Source of the DNA: Lachnospiraceae bacterium
GTDB lineage: Bacteria; Bacillota; Clostridia; Lachnospirales; Lachnospiraceae
Length of the DNA stretch: 64,000 nt
Direction of reading: 5' to 3'
Assembly (NCBI GenBank): GCA_015057625.1
Contig: SVDZ01000010.1
Span: 1-64,000, forward strand
The notes under the pieces: model-generated
The model's input: only the letters and a program-made list of their open reading frames with translations
Told to the model about the DNA's origin: nothing
The model's database searches: none
Shown: in pieces, positions 35,022 to 44,322 of the stretch
Position numbering within the stretch: position 1 is the stretch's first letter
Layout of the letters: the number at the start of each line of letters is the position of its first letter
Translations under genes and position numbers: made by a program

Positions 35022-36323
35022 CTATATTTTCTTACATCTGTCACTATATTCACATTCACTCGGGCAATTTGCCTCATATTCGCAATTTGCGCATATCCTG
35101 TTAACAGGCATTCCTTTAGTTACACGCTTGCGCATATACATTTTTCGGTCTGCTCTTGAAAAGACATCATTGAAAGTATAATCTTCTCCTTTGATATAAT
35201 CGGCCATACCTATTGCCACAACAACCTTTTCCTGAAGCTTGTGCTGCTCCATTAATTCAATGAAATCCTTCTCTAATTTTTCTCTATTCTCATAGTCACC
35301 GTGCTCGAGTATTGCAACAAACTCATCGCCACCAATTCTGAAAACCGGACTGTGCTTAAATCTCTCACATATAATGCCACATGCAGTTTTAATATATTCA
35401 TCGCCCACCTTGTGACCAAAATTATCATTTATAATTTTGAGTCCATTCAAATCAAAAACGGCAACCGCAAATTCATCTGCATCCCCTTTATTAATCTCAA
35501 TATCCTTTTCTTTTTCAAACTCGACAAATGCGCCTTTGCTCCTCACTCCTGTAAGCGGATCTTTGTATGCGGCTTCACGGGCACTCTTCAAATCTTTTAA
35601 ATTCCGCCTCTCTCTCTCAAGAGACCTCTCTAACTTCATTCTGTATTCTTCTTTTTCGTCAATTACTACAAATGTACGAACCATACATATTCCAAGCATA
35701 TACGCTACTGTATAAAGTGGTAGGAGCGGATTCCACAACTGTACAAACAAAAACACTGCCATTATCAATCCAAACCACGCAATGGTGCGATATCTTTTTT
35801 TAGACATATCAGTCTTTTTATGATTAACCACAAATCCAAATATGGAAATGCTGACTAACAATACAATCTGAACACAATGCATAATCCATCTTACAATAGT
35901 CTCATGATATTCTGCGTAATCATCAATCATAAAAAGTATAGGTCTGAAAATATTTGCAATAACAAAAATTATACCTATCAGGAAAAATATCTGTCCCGCG
36001 TATATCAACATTTTTCCGAAAGCACTGTTTTCAGCCAAATATGTAACCGCAAACCGCGTCCAAAATAAAACACATAATGCCATAGCCCCAAAATAAAACA
36101 GAGAATCTACAAAAAGCACATTCTTGACCTTATAGGCATAAAAGATTCCCCATATTACATCAGTAAAATGAAACAATAATACTGCACACAACAGATTCCT
36201 ATAATCTTTCCACACCATACTCTTTGGACCTTTTGCCCGAACAAGAAGTATCTCATAATTTTGCATTAACAACAGCAGGATAGCAATTAACGCTATACCT
36301 GAATAGTAAAATGAATCATTCAT
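35022..36323 (-). CDS. Membrane diguanylate cyclase (GGDEF)
   Basis: The 433-residue product has six to seven N-terminal membrane segments (about residues 1-215), a short coiled linker, and a GGDEF domain (about 250-400) with DPLTGVRSKGAF, NDNFGHKVGDEY and an intact RIGGDEF active site; it should make cyclic di-GMP. An unusual Cys-rich tail, CANCEYEANCPSECEYSDRC, could bind a metal. GGGGAAAAG precedes the ATG. The serine-hydrolase gene ends 76 bases upstream. Confidence 0.85.
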   Translation of the reverse strand: MNDSFYYSGIALIAILLLLMQNYEILLVRAKGPKSMVWKDYRNLLCAVLLFHFTDVIWGIFYAYKVKNVLFVDSLFYFGAMALCVLFWTRFAVTYLAENSAFGKMLIYAGQIFFLIGIIFVIANIFRPILFMIDDYAEYHETIVRWIMHCVQIVLLVSISIFGFVVNHKKTDMSKKRYRTIAWFGLIMAVFLFVQLWNPLLPLYTVAYMLGICMVRTFVVIDEKEEYRMKLERSLERERRNLKDLKSAREAAYKDPLTGVRSKGAFVEFEKEKDIEINKGDADEFAVAVFDLNGLKIINDNFGHKVGDEYIKTACGIICERFKHSPVFRIGGDEFVAILEHGDYENREKLEKDFIELMEQHKLQEKVVVAIGMADYIKGEDYTFNDVFSRADRKMYMRKRVTKGMPVNRICANCEYEANCPSECEYSDRCKKI

Positions 36324-36399
36324 ATCTTTTCCCCACTCATATAATAAACCGAACTTTAAAACCTATTTTAATTATAACCTAATAACAGTATTTATACCA

Positions 36400-37290
36400 C
36401 TATATTTCTTCAATCCATTTCCAAATATCGGCAAACATATCTCCCTCACTCAACGACTGCACACTGACCACCATATCTTTCTCCGGCAGAACAATGATAT
36501 ACTGACCGTATTTGCCGTCTGCTCTGTATGAAACCCCATCAGGATTGATCCAAAACTGGAAGCCATATTTCAAATCCCACTCTTTTGGAAGTTGGTTTTT
36601 TGTTGCCATATCAAGATAGTCTTTCGATACAATGCGCTTACCCTCAAACACTCCTCCGTCAAGCACCATCTGTCCAAATCTTCCGAACTCATCAATAGTA
36701 AGATACAATCCATTCGCTGCATGTATATGATTTTTCGGACAACGTGTCCAATCAGGGCTCAATATATTTAAAGGCGTAAATAACCTTGGTCTAAGGTATT
36801 CCATAATATCCATATTACTCTTCTTTTCGATCAGACATCCCAATATATAGGTATTGAAATTGCAATACAGAAATCTTTCCCCCGGTTTAAAAGGGAATTC
36901 CTGTGAAAAGAAATATGAAATCCAATCCTGTGTCTCATAACGCTGTGGATGATTGTCAAAGAACAATGAGTTTGCCACTCCCGTGGTCATTGTCAGCATA
37001 TGTCTGACTGTAAGATTAAGCAGATTATCGACAGGATTCTCCGGGAGGTACTCCTTAAAGCTGTCGCAAATCTTTTCATCCAATGAAATGATTCCTTCAT
37101 CTATAGCTATACCAACTGCCACCGAAATGAAACTCTTGCTAACTGACCATGTATTGAGTCTGCTCTTTTGCGACAATCTTCCCCAATCAAAAACCACTTC
37201 TCCGTGTTGTCTTATCTGAACATAATTCACTACCTTTTCCTGCTTTTTCATGTTATTTATAAATATTTCAAAACTTTTATTATAATCCAT
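36400..37290 (-). CDS. Serine hydrolase of the beta-lactamase/PBP-like family
   Basis: The 296-residue product has the SxxK motif as SVSK (Ser49, Lys52), the second motif YCN near residue 146 and a C-terminal GKYGQY in the position of the third motif. It resembles the class C-type esterase/NylB group rather than true beta-lactamases. No signal peptide is seen, so it is probably cytoplasmic; the natural substrate is unknown. GAGGTGGACT precedes the ATG. Confidence 0.8.
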   Translation of the reverse strand: MDYNKSFEIFINNMKKQEKVVNYVQIRQHGEVVFDWGRLSQKSRLNTWSVSKSFISVAVGIAIDEGIISLDEKICDSFKEYLPENPVDNLLNLTVRHMLTMTTGVANSLFFDNHPQRYETQDWISYFFSQEFPFKPGERFLYCNFNTYILGCLIEKKSNMDIMEYLRPRLFTPLNILSPDWTRCPKNHIHAANGLYLTIDEFGRFGQMVLDGGVFEGKRIVSKDYLDMATKNQLPKEWDLKYGFQFWINPDGVSYRADGKYGQYIIVLPEKDMVVSVQSLSEGDMFADIWKWIEEI

Positions 37291-37456
37291 AGTCCACCTC
37301 GTTCTGTCTTTTTATAGTATTGCTTTATTTTAACATTGTAATTCCTTCAAGTAAATGAACAAAGGGCCACTACTCAGTAAATTTTCTTCGTCGTACATTT
37401 TGCAAAAAATATTTTAATTATTTTTTCAAAAATCTGATAGACTGATACACAAATAA

Positions 37457-37484
37457 AGAGCCTTGCGGAATACCGCAAGGCTCT
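37457..37484 (-). terminator. Terminator of the second CBM-only protein gene
   Basis: AGAGCCTTGCGG and CCGCAAGGCTCT form a perfect 12-bp stem around AATA; TTTATTTGT follows on the minus strand. Confidence 0.88.
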
Positions 37485-37553
37485 TGTTGAAAATATCTAT
37501 ATAATATGAAGAGTACATTGGTACTTCTCATAAACTATTAATATAAATGGGGA

Positions 37554-38513
37554 TTAGTATAACTCCCATCCTCCTACTCTCATCTCATACATTGAGTATC
37601 CGTATGGAGTTGCTCTTCTAACTCCCTTGAACCTTACGTAGCGACCTGTTGCAAATACATAGAGTCTGTCTGCAACACCATGGCTCTTTGTCAATGGATA
37701 TGTTGTCCAGTTTTCTCCATCAAAGGAAACCTGAACTTCAGAGTAAGCAGCATATGCTGCTTCCCACTGGAACTCTACATATTCGATGTGGCAAATCTTA
37801 CCAAGGTTAACTGTTAACCACTGATCATCTGAAAACTGTGATGACCATCTTGTGTTCATATCGCCGTCAAACGCCTTTGAAGCATCATAGTCAGCGCCTT
37901 CGATTGAAGAAGCTGTTGCCTGCTTGTTTAATGCAATGTTTGTAACTGTATGCTGAGATGTTGTTGGCGCTTCAGTTGTTGGAACTTCTGTTGTTGGAAC
38001 TTCAACCTCTTCTAAACCTAACACTTCAAACTCATAAAGTGAAGAACCGTAAACTGTTCCTCTTCTGTCCATTGTAATCTTGATATATCTAACAGGTCTG
38101 TTGTAGAACATTTCACTTGTTTCTGAAGAATAAGAGCTGCAAATTCTTGTTGCAGCATCATACCAAGTTACATTGTCCTGTGACCAAGAAAGTGTATACT
38201 GTGCTGCGTATGCTGCTTCCCAGTACATTCTAACTGATCCTACTGTGCGAATCTGTCCAAGGTCAACTACAAACCATTCACCATCGTTAAATGCTGATGA
38301 CCATCTTGTGCTCATGTTACCGTCTACTGCATTCTGTGCTAAATATTCAGCGCTCTCTGTGCTGGATGCAATAACATCCTTTCCTAATGCATAGTTAACA
38401 ACCTGAGTAGTTGTTGCTGCCTCTGCATTTTCAACTTTTGCAACAGGATTTACTGAAAATACTCCACAAACCATAGCTGCTGTCAAAGCAAAAGATACTA
38501 ATTTTTTCTTCAT
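37554..38513 (-). CDS. Secreted two-CBM32 protein without catalytic domain
   Basis: The ATG at 38513 is chosen; it opens the signal peptide MKKKLVSFALTAAMVCGVF behind AAAGGGAG. The 319-residue product is two discoidin-type CBM32 modules (about residues 40-165 and 195-319), each with DGxM(S/N)TRWSS and an aromatic sugar-binding edge, joined by a VPTTEVPTTEAPTT linker. The first module is very like those of the protein at 24887-26251. It probably binds glycan or cell surface without enzymatic action. Confidence 0.87.
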   Translation of the reverse strand: MKKKLVSFALTAAMVCGVFSVNPVAKVENAEAATTTQVVNYALGKDVIASSTESAEYLAQNAVDGNMSTRWSSAFNDGEWFVVDLGQIRTVGSVRMYWEAAYAAQYTLSWSQDNVTWYDAATRICSSYSSETSEMFYNRPVRYIKITMDRRGTVYGSSLYEFEVLGLEEVEVPTTEVPTTEAPTTSQHTVTNIALNKQATASSIEGADYDASKAFDGDMNTRWSSQFSDDQWLTVNLGKICHIEYVEFQWEAAYAAYSEVQVSFDGENWTTYPLTKSHGVADRLYVFATGRYVRFKGVRRATPYGYSMYEMRVGGWELY

Positions 38514-38610
38514 TTTTCTTTTCTCCCTTTCAGTTCTCATTTTTCATATTTAGGAGCACCTCGTGCCCTAATAATTGCGGAAAATAATTTCCACGGGAGA
38601 CTTTATCAAA

Positions 38611-38625
38611 ATGAACCGTTTCAAT
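38611..38625 (-). promoter_or_regulatory. LacI-type operator candidate
   Basis: The minus strand ATTGAAACGGTTCAT contains the near-perfect dyad TGAAACGGTTCA, about 100 bases upstream of the CBM-only protein gene. Confidence 0.4.
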
Positions 38626-38734
38626 CAACCTTTTTGATTAATTGTAATGCTTTTTTGCATTTCCTTTGCATCAATTTGTTAATATTTTTTCATTTAACAC
38701 ACATTTTCAAAATAATTGTCATATCAAATACTAT

Positions 38735-39730
38735 CTATTTTCTTGCCATATGGACAATTCCCACAACTGATCCAAAGAGCACCGCTGCAACCGGCCAGAT
38801 TACCCAGGTAATCTCCCAGTCATTGGAAATGAAACTCCATCCAAGGTATATAGCCAGTACTATTCCCCAATATATTTTGTTAACAGGCTCCTCAACTTTA
38901 TTTCTGCGCTTATTATCTTTAGAGAATTCGCCCTCCTCCAAAAGTTTTTGCATAGCACCCATTCTGATACAAGTCAAAACTATGAAGAACACACCTACCG
39001 CAACCAATACCAACAGCAATCCCACTGCAACTATGCATGCAAATTCATCCTCACCGTACAATATCATTGCACCAAAAATCGGTACACAGGATACAACACA
39101 CAATACTATTCCAACTGTCAAAAGTAAAAGATGAGTATTTGTATATTTCTCTTTTTTATCCTTTACCATTCCATCAACACCGTACTCTGTATCGATTAAT
39201 TCTTTTTCCAGGTAGTCATACTTTTCGAGTCTTGTTCCAAAAAATACAAACAATCCTACTGCGACACCTACCATAATAAGAAGTACAGTCACTCCAATTC
39301 CCGCTGCCTGTGCTTCTGTCATTTCTATTATCTTTTCTTCCTGAGCGCTTGCCAATACTATAAGAAGTATTGGGCTCAAAATACACAGCATTACGCCTAA
39401 TGCTATTTTTCCTGAGCACTCTCTTATTGCCTCCAAATAATTGTTGGCCTCCTCCATAGAAACTCTTCTTGCCGGCGGTTCAAGTTCATCCTTTTGTTTT
39501 TCGATTGTATCACTGTCCGGAGTCGCTGCTTCTATTTCATCCTTTAATAGGTAATCTGTGCTGACACCAAAAATATTTGACATCTCAACTATTCTTCCCA
39601 TGTCAGGTATAGACATTGCACTTTCCCACTTTGAAACTGACTGTCTGCTGACTCCTAACTTCTCTGCCAGTTCTTCCTGTGACCATCCATTCTTTTTTCT
39701 TAAATCAATAATTTTGTCTGCTAATATCAT
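38735..39730 (-). CDS. XRE-family regulator with C-terminal membrane domain
   Basis: The ATG at 39730, directly behind AAGGAGGAATAGT, gives a 331-residue protein. Residues 7-61 are a helix-turn-helix ([27 protein letters not shown]) of the XRE type. A linker with acidic residues is followed by at least four hydrophobic segments (from about residue 105). Such HTH-membrane proteins are common in Bacillota and are thought to sense the cell envelope or a partner. A 7-bp inverted repeat GCCACAA/TTGTGGC (39744-39804) straddles the likely promoter and could be an operator. Confidence 0.82.
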   Translation of the reverse strand: MILADKIIDLRKKNGWSQEELAEKLGVSRQSVSKWESAMSIPDMGRIVEMSNIFGVSTDYLLKDEIEAATPDSDTIEKQKDELEPPARRVSMEEANNYLEAIRECSGKIALGVMLCILSPILLIVLASAQEEKIIEMTEAQAAGIGVTVLLIMVGVAVGLFVFFGTRLEKYDYLEKELIDTEYGVDGMVKDKKEKYTNTHLLLLTVGIVLCVVSCVPIFGAMILYGEDEFACIVAVGLLLVLVAVGVFFIVLTCIRMGAMQKLLEEGEFSKDNKRRNKVEEPVNKIYWGIVLAIYLGWSFISNDWEITWVIWPVAAVLFGSVVGIVHMARK

Positions 39731-39891
39731 ACTATTCCTCCTTGCCACAAAAGTTTTTGAAATAACTTTTCTACTATTTTTTGTTGTGTTTTTTCTGTTG
39801 TGGCTTAAGCATACATTTTTTGCCTGTTGCAGGCTACCAACTCTGCTTGGAAATCTGTCAACCGGTGGTTGCATCCCTTATTTTATAGGCT

Positions 39892-41028
39892 TTATCCATT
39901 CTTTTTTATTTCGTCTCTGAATAATTTTGCAATCAATTCTTTTCCTTTTTTGGTACCCAGATCATCCAAACTCATCTCTCCGGTAAACACAGAGGATAGT
40001 ATTCTTATGTATGTTTCCCCGAGAGCTGCCGTAATAACTCCAGCTGTTCCTGCATTTATTGCCCCTGCTGCAACAGAACCTGCCCCCGGTATAGCTTTCA
40101 AAATGCTTGACACAACTGTTCTTCCAAGAATTGTTGCACCACCTGTTCCAAGAGTTGCCGATAGGAATGCTGTGATAAGACTCTTATTTACCTCAAATCC
40201 GAAAATCGCGGTAATAGATGCAATCATGGTCAGCTGTGTTGGAACTAACATGGCGCAATCAGCGAAGGGGACCGGTACAGCGCCCTCTCCTGCTGCTGCC
40301 ATCGTAGCAGTTGCCACGGCTTTGTGAGCTCTCTTTTTCTTTTCTTCAAGGCTTGCTATCTGCACATTTTGCAATGTATCCTGAAGTTCATCAGGCAAAG
40401 CCTCTCCCATAACGTGAATCAGCATTCCCAGTCCGTATGACTTTATGGAAATATCTTCGTCAATCTCATAATCTTCCGCCAGCACAGGAACAATCTGCAC
40501 CACATCCAGATTCTCATCTAAAAGCATACTCCGAAGTTCCTCAGCTTTTTTCTTTGAGAAAGACTGTGTAAGTACAATAATTACCGGCACCTGAGTGAGC
40601 TGATTCTCTTTTGAAAACTCTTTAATCCACTCAATCTCCTCCGGTTCAATTCTGTTTGATGCCGTGTTGATACAATACCAGATACAATGGATTGCCTGAT
40701 TTATATCTTTAGATACGAGTCCTCTCGTTATGGTTTCCACAACTTCTTCTTTGACCTGAGTCTGCACTTCCTTCCCAAGTTCAAATCCTCTGGTATCATA
40801 AATGGAAAGCGGGATACCTTTCTTAGTAATCTTTCTCATGTGATCAGTCACCGGCTTTCCCATACCTGTCTCCGCCAGTTTTTCCTTGAACACCGCATTG
40901 ATCAATGTACTCTTACCCACTCCGGTCTTTCCCGCAACAATAATATTAAGTGTATTTAAATTCTGAATTCTCTCGGCGATAGCTTCTATCGCATCCTGAG
41001 CAATTCTCTCTGTATCAATTCCTGCCAT
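39892..41028 (-). CDS. Era-like GTPase with DUF697-like C-terminal membrane region
   Basis: The 378-residue product has a P-loop VAGKTGVGKST (about residues 31-41), a switch-II DTRGFE and the hydrophobic IIVLTQS strand in the position of the base-specificity motif, where the usual NKxD is altered. The C-terminal half is Ala/Gly-rich and hydrophobic (for example GEGAVPVPFADCAML), like the DUF697 regions found fused to Era-type GTPases. A membrane-remodelling or stress role is possible but unproven. GAGAGGTAGAT precedes the ATG. Confidence 0.8.
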   Translation of the reverse strand: MAGIDTERIAQDAIEAIAERIQNLNTLNIIVAGKTGVGKSTLINAVFKEKLAETGMGKPVTDHMRKITKKGIPLSIYDTRGFELGKEVQTQVKEEVVETITRGLVSKDINQAIHCIWYCINTASNRIEPEEIEWIKEFSKENQLTQVPVIIVLTQSFSKKKAEELRSMLLDENLDVVQIVPVLAEDYEIDEDISIKSYGLGMLIHVMGEALPDELQDTLQNVQIASLEEKKKRAHKAVATATMAAAGEGAVPVPFADCAMLVPTQLTMIASITAIFGFEVNKSLITAFLSATLGTGGATILGRTVVSSILKAIPGAGSVAAGAINAGTAGVITAALGETYIRILSSVFTGEMSLDDLGTKKGKELIAKLFRDEIKKNG

Positions 41029-41182
41029 ATCTACCTCTCTATTCTTATCCAGAAATCATCCTCTGCCATCTCCTATCAGTTTAGTGAAAATGTACAAGAG
41101 TTCTTATTATCTTCATTAAACCATTGTGTTGATGGTTTGTAAACGACAAACTACTATCATTTTGATGGTTTTTATTCAAACA

Positions 41183-41324
41183 AAGTGTCGCTTGCGACAC
41201 TTCGCGCGCGAGCGGATGCGTCAGCCATGAGATAACTTACTCTGTAAGTTATCGAAGCGAAAGCGATTATTTATAATCGCGAAAGCCAAACTTACATCTC
41301 CGCGAGCTGCGCATCCTTGCGGAG
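41183..41324. ncRNA. Candidate multi-stem structured element
   Basis: Four perfect or near-perfect hairpins follow one another: AAGTGTCGC/GCGACACTT (41183-41202), GATAACTTAC/GTAAGTTATC (41231-41253), GCGATTAT/ATAATCGC (41263-41280) and CTCCGC/GCGGAG (41298-41324). GGATGCG (41214-41220) can pair with CGCATCC (41310-41316) and enclose two of them. Base composition is much richer in GC than the surroundings. It could be a small RNA or a REP-like repeat; strand unknown. Confidence 0.3.
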
Positions 41325-41407
41325 CATTTTTATGAAGCGATAGCTGTTATTTATGCTCCAGAAAGTCGCTGGATGTGGTCACATATCATATGTATAAAAC
41401 TAAGATG

Positions 41408-41567
41408 CAACACAGATTAAGAAATCATATTCTATGTTGTACAAGCATTTTTTCCAATGTCAAAAATGCACAACACAGATTAATGAATTTAATTCTATGG
41501 GGTACACTACATTTTTTCCACCCCAAAAACGTACAACACAGATTAAGGAATCTTGTTCTATGTTGTA
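41408..41567. repeat. Three 63-bp tandem palindromic units
   Basis: CAACACAGATTAA begins copies at 41408, 41471 and 41534, an exact 63-base period. Within each unit CAACACAGA pairs with TCTATGTTG; between units GCATTTTT pairs with AAAAATGC (41456-41470 region). An open frame crosses the array only because the period is a multiple of three. Confidence 0.7.
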
Positions 41568-41580
41568 TTTGCGAAAAAAC

Positions 41581-41646
41581 AGCTCCCGCTAAGGTTGATA
41601 TTAGCCCTATCTTCTTGACAGGAAGTATATCACCTAAGCGGGAGCT
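41581..41646 (-). terminator. Long hairpin, probable terminator of the CBM2-like gene
   Basis: AGCTCCCGCT and AGCGGGAGCT form a perfect 10-bp base extended by AGGT-GATAT/ATATC-ACCT to about 20 bp with one mismatch and one bulge. On the minus strand it is followed by GTTTTTTCGC. It lies about 135 bases downstream of the stop at 41783. Confidence 0.6.
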
Positions 41647-41708
41647 TGTTCTATTAATTAACTAAGTATTTTCCATTTCTATATTACTAAGTCCATATTT
41701 ATTATTGC

Positions 41709-41772
41709 AATACTAAGTTTCTCTACTTTACTACAATACTAAGTTTCTCTACTTTACTACATTACTAAGTTT
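41709..41772. repeat. 26-bp tandem repeat
   Basis: AATACTAAGTTTCTCTACTT is repeated at 41709 and 41735 with a 26-base period; a partial third copy begins at 41761 and touches the end of the CBM2-like gene's 3' flank. Confidence 0.75.
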
Positions 41773-41782
41773 TTATATGTCC

Positions 41783-42361
41783 TTATAACACTAAATCTTT
41801 ATTAGCCTTTTTGTAATTATACTTAACTTTTGTCTTAAGTATAAATCCGAAGGAAACTTCTCCGTCTTTCTCAATCTCTTTGTTGTAATCAACCGGCTCT
41901 ACTACTATTTCATTATTTTCCAGTTTCATTTTTGATTCCCAGTACTGGCTGAGCTCGCTACCTTCAGGAACCTCCATTTTAAATATCCATTCTTCTACCT
42001 TACGTTTTGTATCATTGTGTATTTTTACAGTGTAGTTATAACAATGCCAATCTTCTTCTTCCCACTCCTGAATAGATGTGAACTCAACTCCGTTCATAGT
42101 ATCCATCTCAGCGGCGTTCGGTTTGAATTCTTCTGAATCTTTTTTCTCAGTTTCAGTCTCGGCTGTTGCAGCATCATCTTTCGCATTCTCATTAGCAGTA
42201 TCAACTGTTGTCTCAGTAACTTTCTGAGCTGATTTATTATCCTTATTGCTATCTTTATCTGCAGAACCGCGGCCAAGTAAAAATCCTCCGCCCACCAATG
42301 CTACCGCCAATATTGCAACTACAATACCAAGTACAAATCCTTTATTGAATCCCCTATTCAT
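41783..42361 (-). CDS. Membrane-anchored protein with CBM2-like beta domain
   Basis: The 192-residue product has one N-terminal membrane segment (about residues 9-29), an acidic, Thr/Glu/Asp-rich stalk (30-85) and a beta-sandwich-like domain (about 90-185). The pattern WHCYNYTVKIHNDTKRKVEEW, then a central Trp and the closing SFGFILK resembles cellulose-binding CBM2 domains, with N-terminal anchor and outside-facing domain. AGGAGGAAAAG precedes the ATG. Ligand unknown; the CBM2 assignment is by eye. Confidence 0.6.
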   Translation of the reverse strand: MNRGFNKGFVLGIVVAILAVALVGGGFLLGRGSADKDSNKDNKSAQKVTETTVDTANENAKDDAATAETETEKKDSEEFKPNAAEMDTMNGVEFTSIQEWEEEDWHCYNYTVKIHNDTKRKVEEWIFKMEVPEGSELSQYWESKMKLENNEIVVEPVDYNKEIEKDGEVSFGFILKTKVKYNYKKANKDLVL

Positions 42362-42542
42362 CTTTTCCTCCTAAATCGCATATCTCAATCTTGTTTAGCA
42401 ACCATATTATTAATAGTAATGTTAATTTGTTTAATTAATCTTATTAATTATCTTATTATTGTCTTTTTCAATTAAACGCATTAATTAACCTTTTACATAA
42501 TAAACGATTATGCATAATAATTCAATCAAATCAACACTGCCA

Positions 42543-43373
42543 CTATTCTTTCGAGGAGTTAACACAAGATCTGCTGATTGCGCACCGGCTGCATACACCC
42601 TTGCACTCTCCGCATTGTATGCATTCTCTGTCGCCAACAACCTCAATGTCCATCTTGCAATATCTTTTGCAGGCTCCGCAATGATTGCATTTTGACTCAT
42701 CTACAATCATACGCACAAAGGAGAATCTATTGAACAATGAATAGAATGCTCCAAGTGGACATATGAATCTGCAAAAACTTCTATATATAAATACCGCCGA
42801 CACAACAATCACCACAAGAACTGCAACTTTCCAAGTGAAAAGTTTTCCAAGCATTGCCCTAACTGATTCATTTGCTACTCCAAGGAGTACGCCTCCTTCA
42901 AAGGTCCCCGCCGGACACACGTACTTGCAAAATCCCGGGTTGCTCAAAAATATAGGAAATAATATTGCAAGCACTACCAGAACAATATATTTTCCATAAG
43001 ATAATATTTTAGTCACTCTATTCTTTTCAATTTTTTTTGTGGGAATCTTGTAGAGCAATTCCTGCACCAGCCCCACCGGACACAAGAATCCGCACACAAA
43101 TCTTCCCAAAAGCACTCCCATCAAAAGAAGCACTCCTAAAATATAATAAGGAAAATTGTACTTTGACGACACAAGTGCCGACTGCAGACTTCCCATAGGA
43201 CACGCCCCAATTGCTCCCGGACAGGAATAACAGTTAAGTCCCGGAACACAGACATTTTTCCCTTTACCCTGATATATTTCGCCCTCGGCAAAACCGGTAA
43301 AATTGCAATTGTAAAGAACTGCTGTAATTACCTGTGTCAGCCTGCGGGCATGACTTTTAAAAAACTTCTTCAT
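42543..43373 (-). CDS. Polytopic 4Fe-4S membrane protein (NapH/YccM-like)
   Basis: The 276-residue product starts at the ATG at 43373; a TTG 12 bases earlier is possible. It has four to five membrane segments, paired Cys motifs in the loops (GLNCYSCPGAIGACP, FVCGFLCPVG, CKYVCPAG, CRFICPLG) and a C-terminal pair of ferredoxin motifs (CNHCGACKRYC and CIQCGECKGVC). It should pass electrons across or along the membrane, perhaps to the thioredoxin-like lipoprotein encoded upstream. It is the last gene of a three-gene operon. Confidence 0.82.
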   Translation of the reverse strand: MKKFFKSHARRLTQVITAVLYNCNFTGFAEGEIYQGKGKNVCVPGLNCYSCPGAIGACPMGSLQSALVSSKYNFPYYILGVLLLMGVLLGRFVCGFLCPVGLVQELLYKIPTKKIEKNRVTKILSYGKYIVLVVLAILFPIFLSNPGFCKYVCPAGTFEGGVLLGVANESVRAMLGKLFTWKVAVLVVIVVSAVFIYRSFCRFICPLGAFYSLFNRFSFVRMIVDESKCNHCGACKRYCKMDIEVVGDRECIQCGECKGVCSRCAISRSCVNSSKE

Positions 43374-43392
43374 ATGATAGTCCAACTCTTTT

Positions 43393-43524
43393 CTATCCGA
43401 TTCCTATGCACTCAAAACAAATCATTGAAGCTTTTCTGTAAAGCTGCTCAAATTCGCCGGTATATATTCCCACTCCAATAAACGCCACTGCCACCACCAC
43501 AATGGCCAGTCTAATGTATTTCAT
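43393..43524 (-). CDS. CD1871A-type small CXXC membrane protein
   Basis: This 43-residue frame begins MKYIRLAIVVVAVAFIGVGI, a single membrane segment, and ends MICFECIGIG with a CxxC motif next to the C-terminus. That fits the CD1871A family of tiny CXXC proteins found between TlpA-like and 4Fe-4S genes in Clostridia. It starts 4 bases after the TlpA stop and ends about 20 bases before the 4Fe-4S gene, so it is translationally placed within the operon. Its Cys pair probably relays thiol electrons. Confidence 0.78.
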   Translation of the reverse strand: MKYIRLAIVVVAVAFIGVGIYTGEFEQLYRKASMICFECIGIG

Positions 43525-43528
43525 TTTT

Positions 43529-44080
43529 TTATTTTTCATTCATCGCCTCTTCAATTGCTTTCTTATAAAGATCATACTGAACATCTGCCGACTGGGCTCC
43601 CACAAAAGTCTTCGAGATGGCGCCCTCTTTATCTATTATAATTGTATATGGAATTCCCTGAGAAGGATACTTTGCACTAATCTCTCCCATATCATCAAAT
43701 GCCACCGGGAATGTATATCCATTCTCATCCATGAAGGCCTTAACGTCCCCTCTTTTTTCAGCATAGTTAACAGCCACAATCTGAAGCTTATCCCCGTACT
43801 CTTCATCCAGTTTTTGGAATGCCGGCATCTCGCCGCAGCAAGGTCCGCACCATGTTGCCCAAATATTAATCAGCACAACCTTCCCCTTAGCTTCCGAAAG
43901 AGTAAATGTGCTACCATCTAACATGTCAGCTGTAAAATCAGGAGCCATTTGCTTTTTAGCCTCTGTTTTATTGTTAGCTCCACTTCCTGCATTATTGCTA
44001 TTTCCACAACCTGACAATAACACTGCAGCCATAACACCTCCTGTAATCACTAATCTGCTTAAACCAATTTTCTTATTCAT
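43529..44080 (-). CDS. TlpA-family thioredoxin-like lipoprotein
   Basis: The ATG at 44080 follows GTGGAGGAAATAT and gives 183 residues. A lipoprotein signal ends LLSGC (lipobox). The thioredoxin fold shows APDFTADMLDG, VVLINIWATWCGPC (CXXC active site) and the cis-Pro loop GIPYTIIID. It should be an extracytoplasmic disulfide reductase or methionine-sulfoxide repair partner fed by the downstream CXXC and 4Fe-4S membrane proteins. First gene of the operon. Confidence 0.88.
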   Translation of the reverse strand: MNKKIGLSRLVITGGVMAAVLLSGCGNSNNAGSGANNKTEAKKQMAPDFTADMLDGSTFTLSEAKGKVVLINIWATWCGPCCGEMPAFQKLDEEYGDKLQIVAVNYAEKRGDVKAFMDENGYTFPVAFDDMGEISAKYPSQGIPYTIIIDKEGAISKTFVGAQSADVQYDLYKKAIEEAMNEK

Positions 44081-44322
44081 TATATATATTTCCTCCACAT
44101 CGCCAACTATTTTTTTACGGCTAATTATATCATATTTAAATTATATGAAAATACCCCCCCATTTCACGTTCAAAACTTTACCGCAAGTCTTGCCGTGGAA
44201 TATGCACGCTTATCTTATATCCTCCAGGGTATATAAATATAACCTATTTTGTATTTTTATACATTTTCATTTCATAGTAAATTTAAGGTAACAAAAAGTC
44301 GGTAATTTTAAAGGAGGGTAAA

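Noticed and set aside
41375..41665. Open frame of 96 codons across the 63-bp repeats
   Set aside because: It exists because the repeat period is a multiple of three; it has no ribosome site and runs through a terminator-like hairpin.
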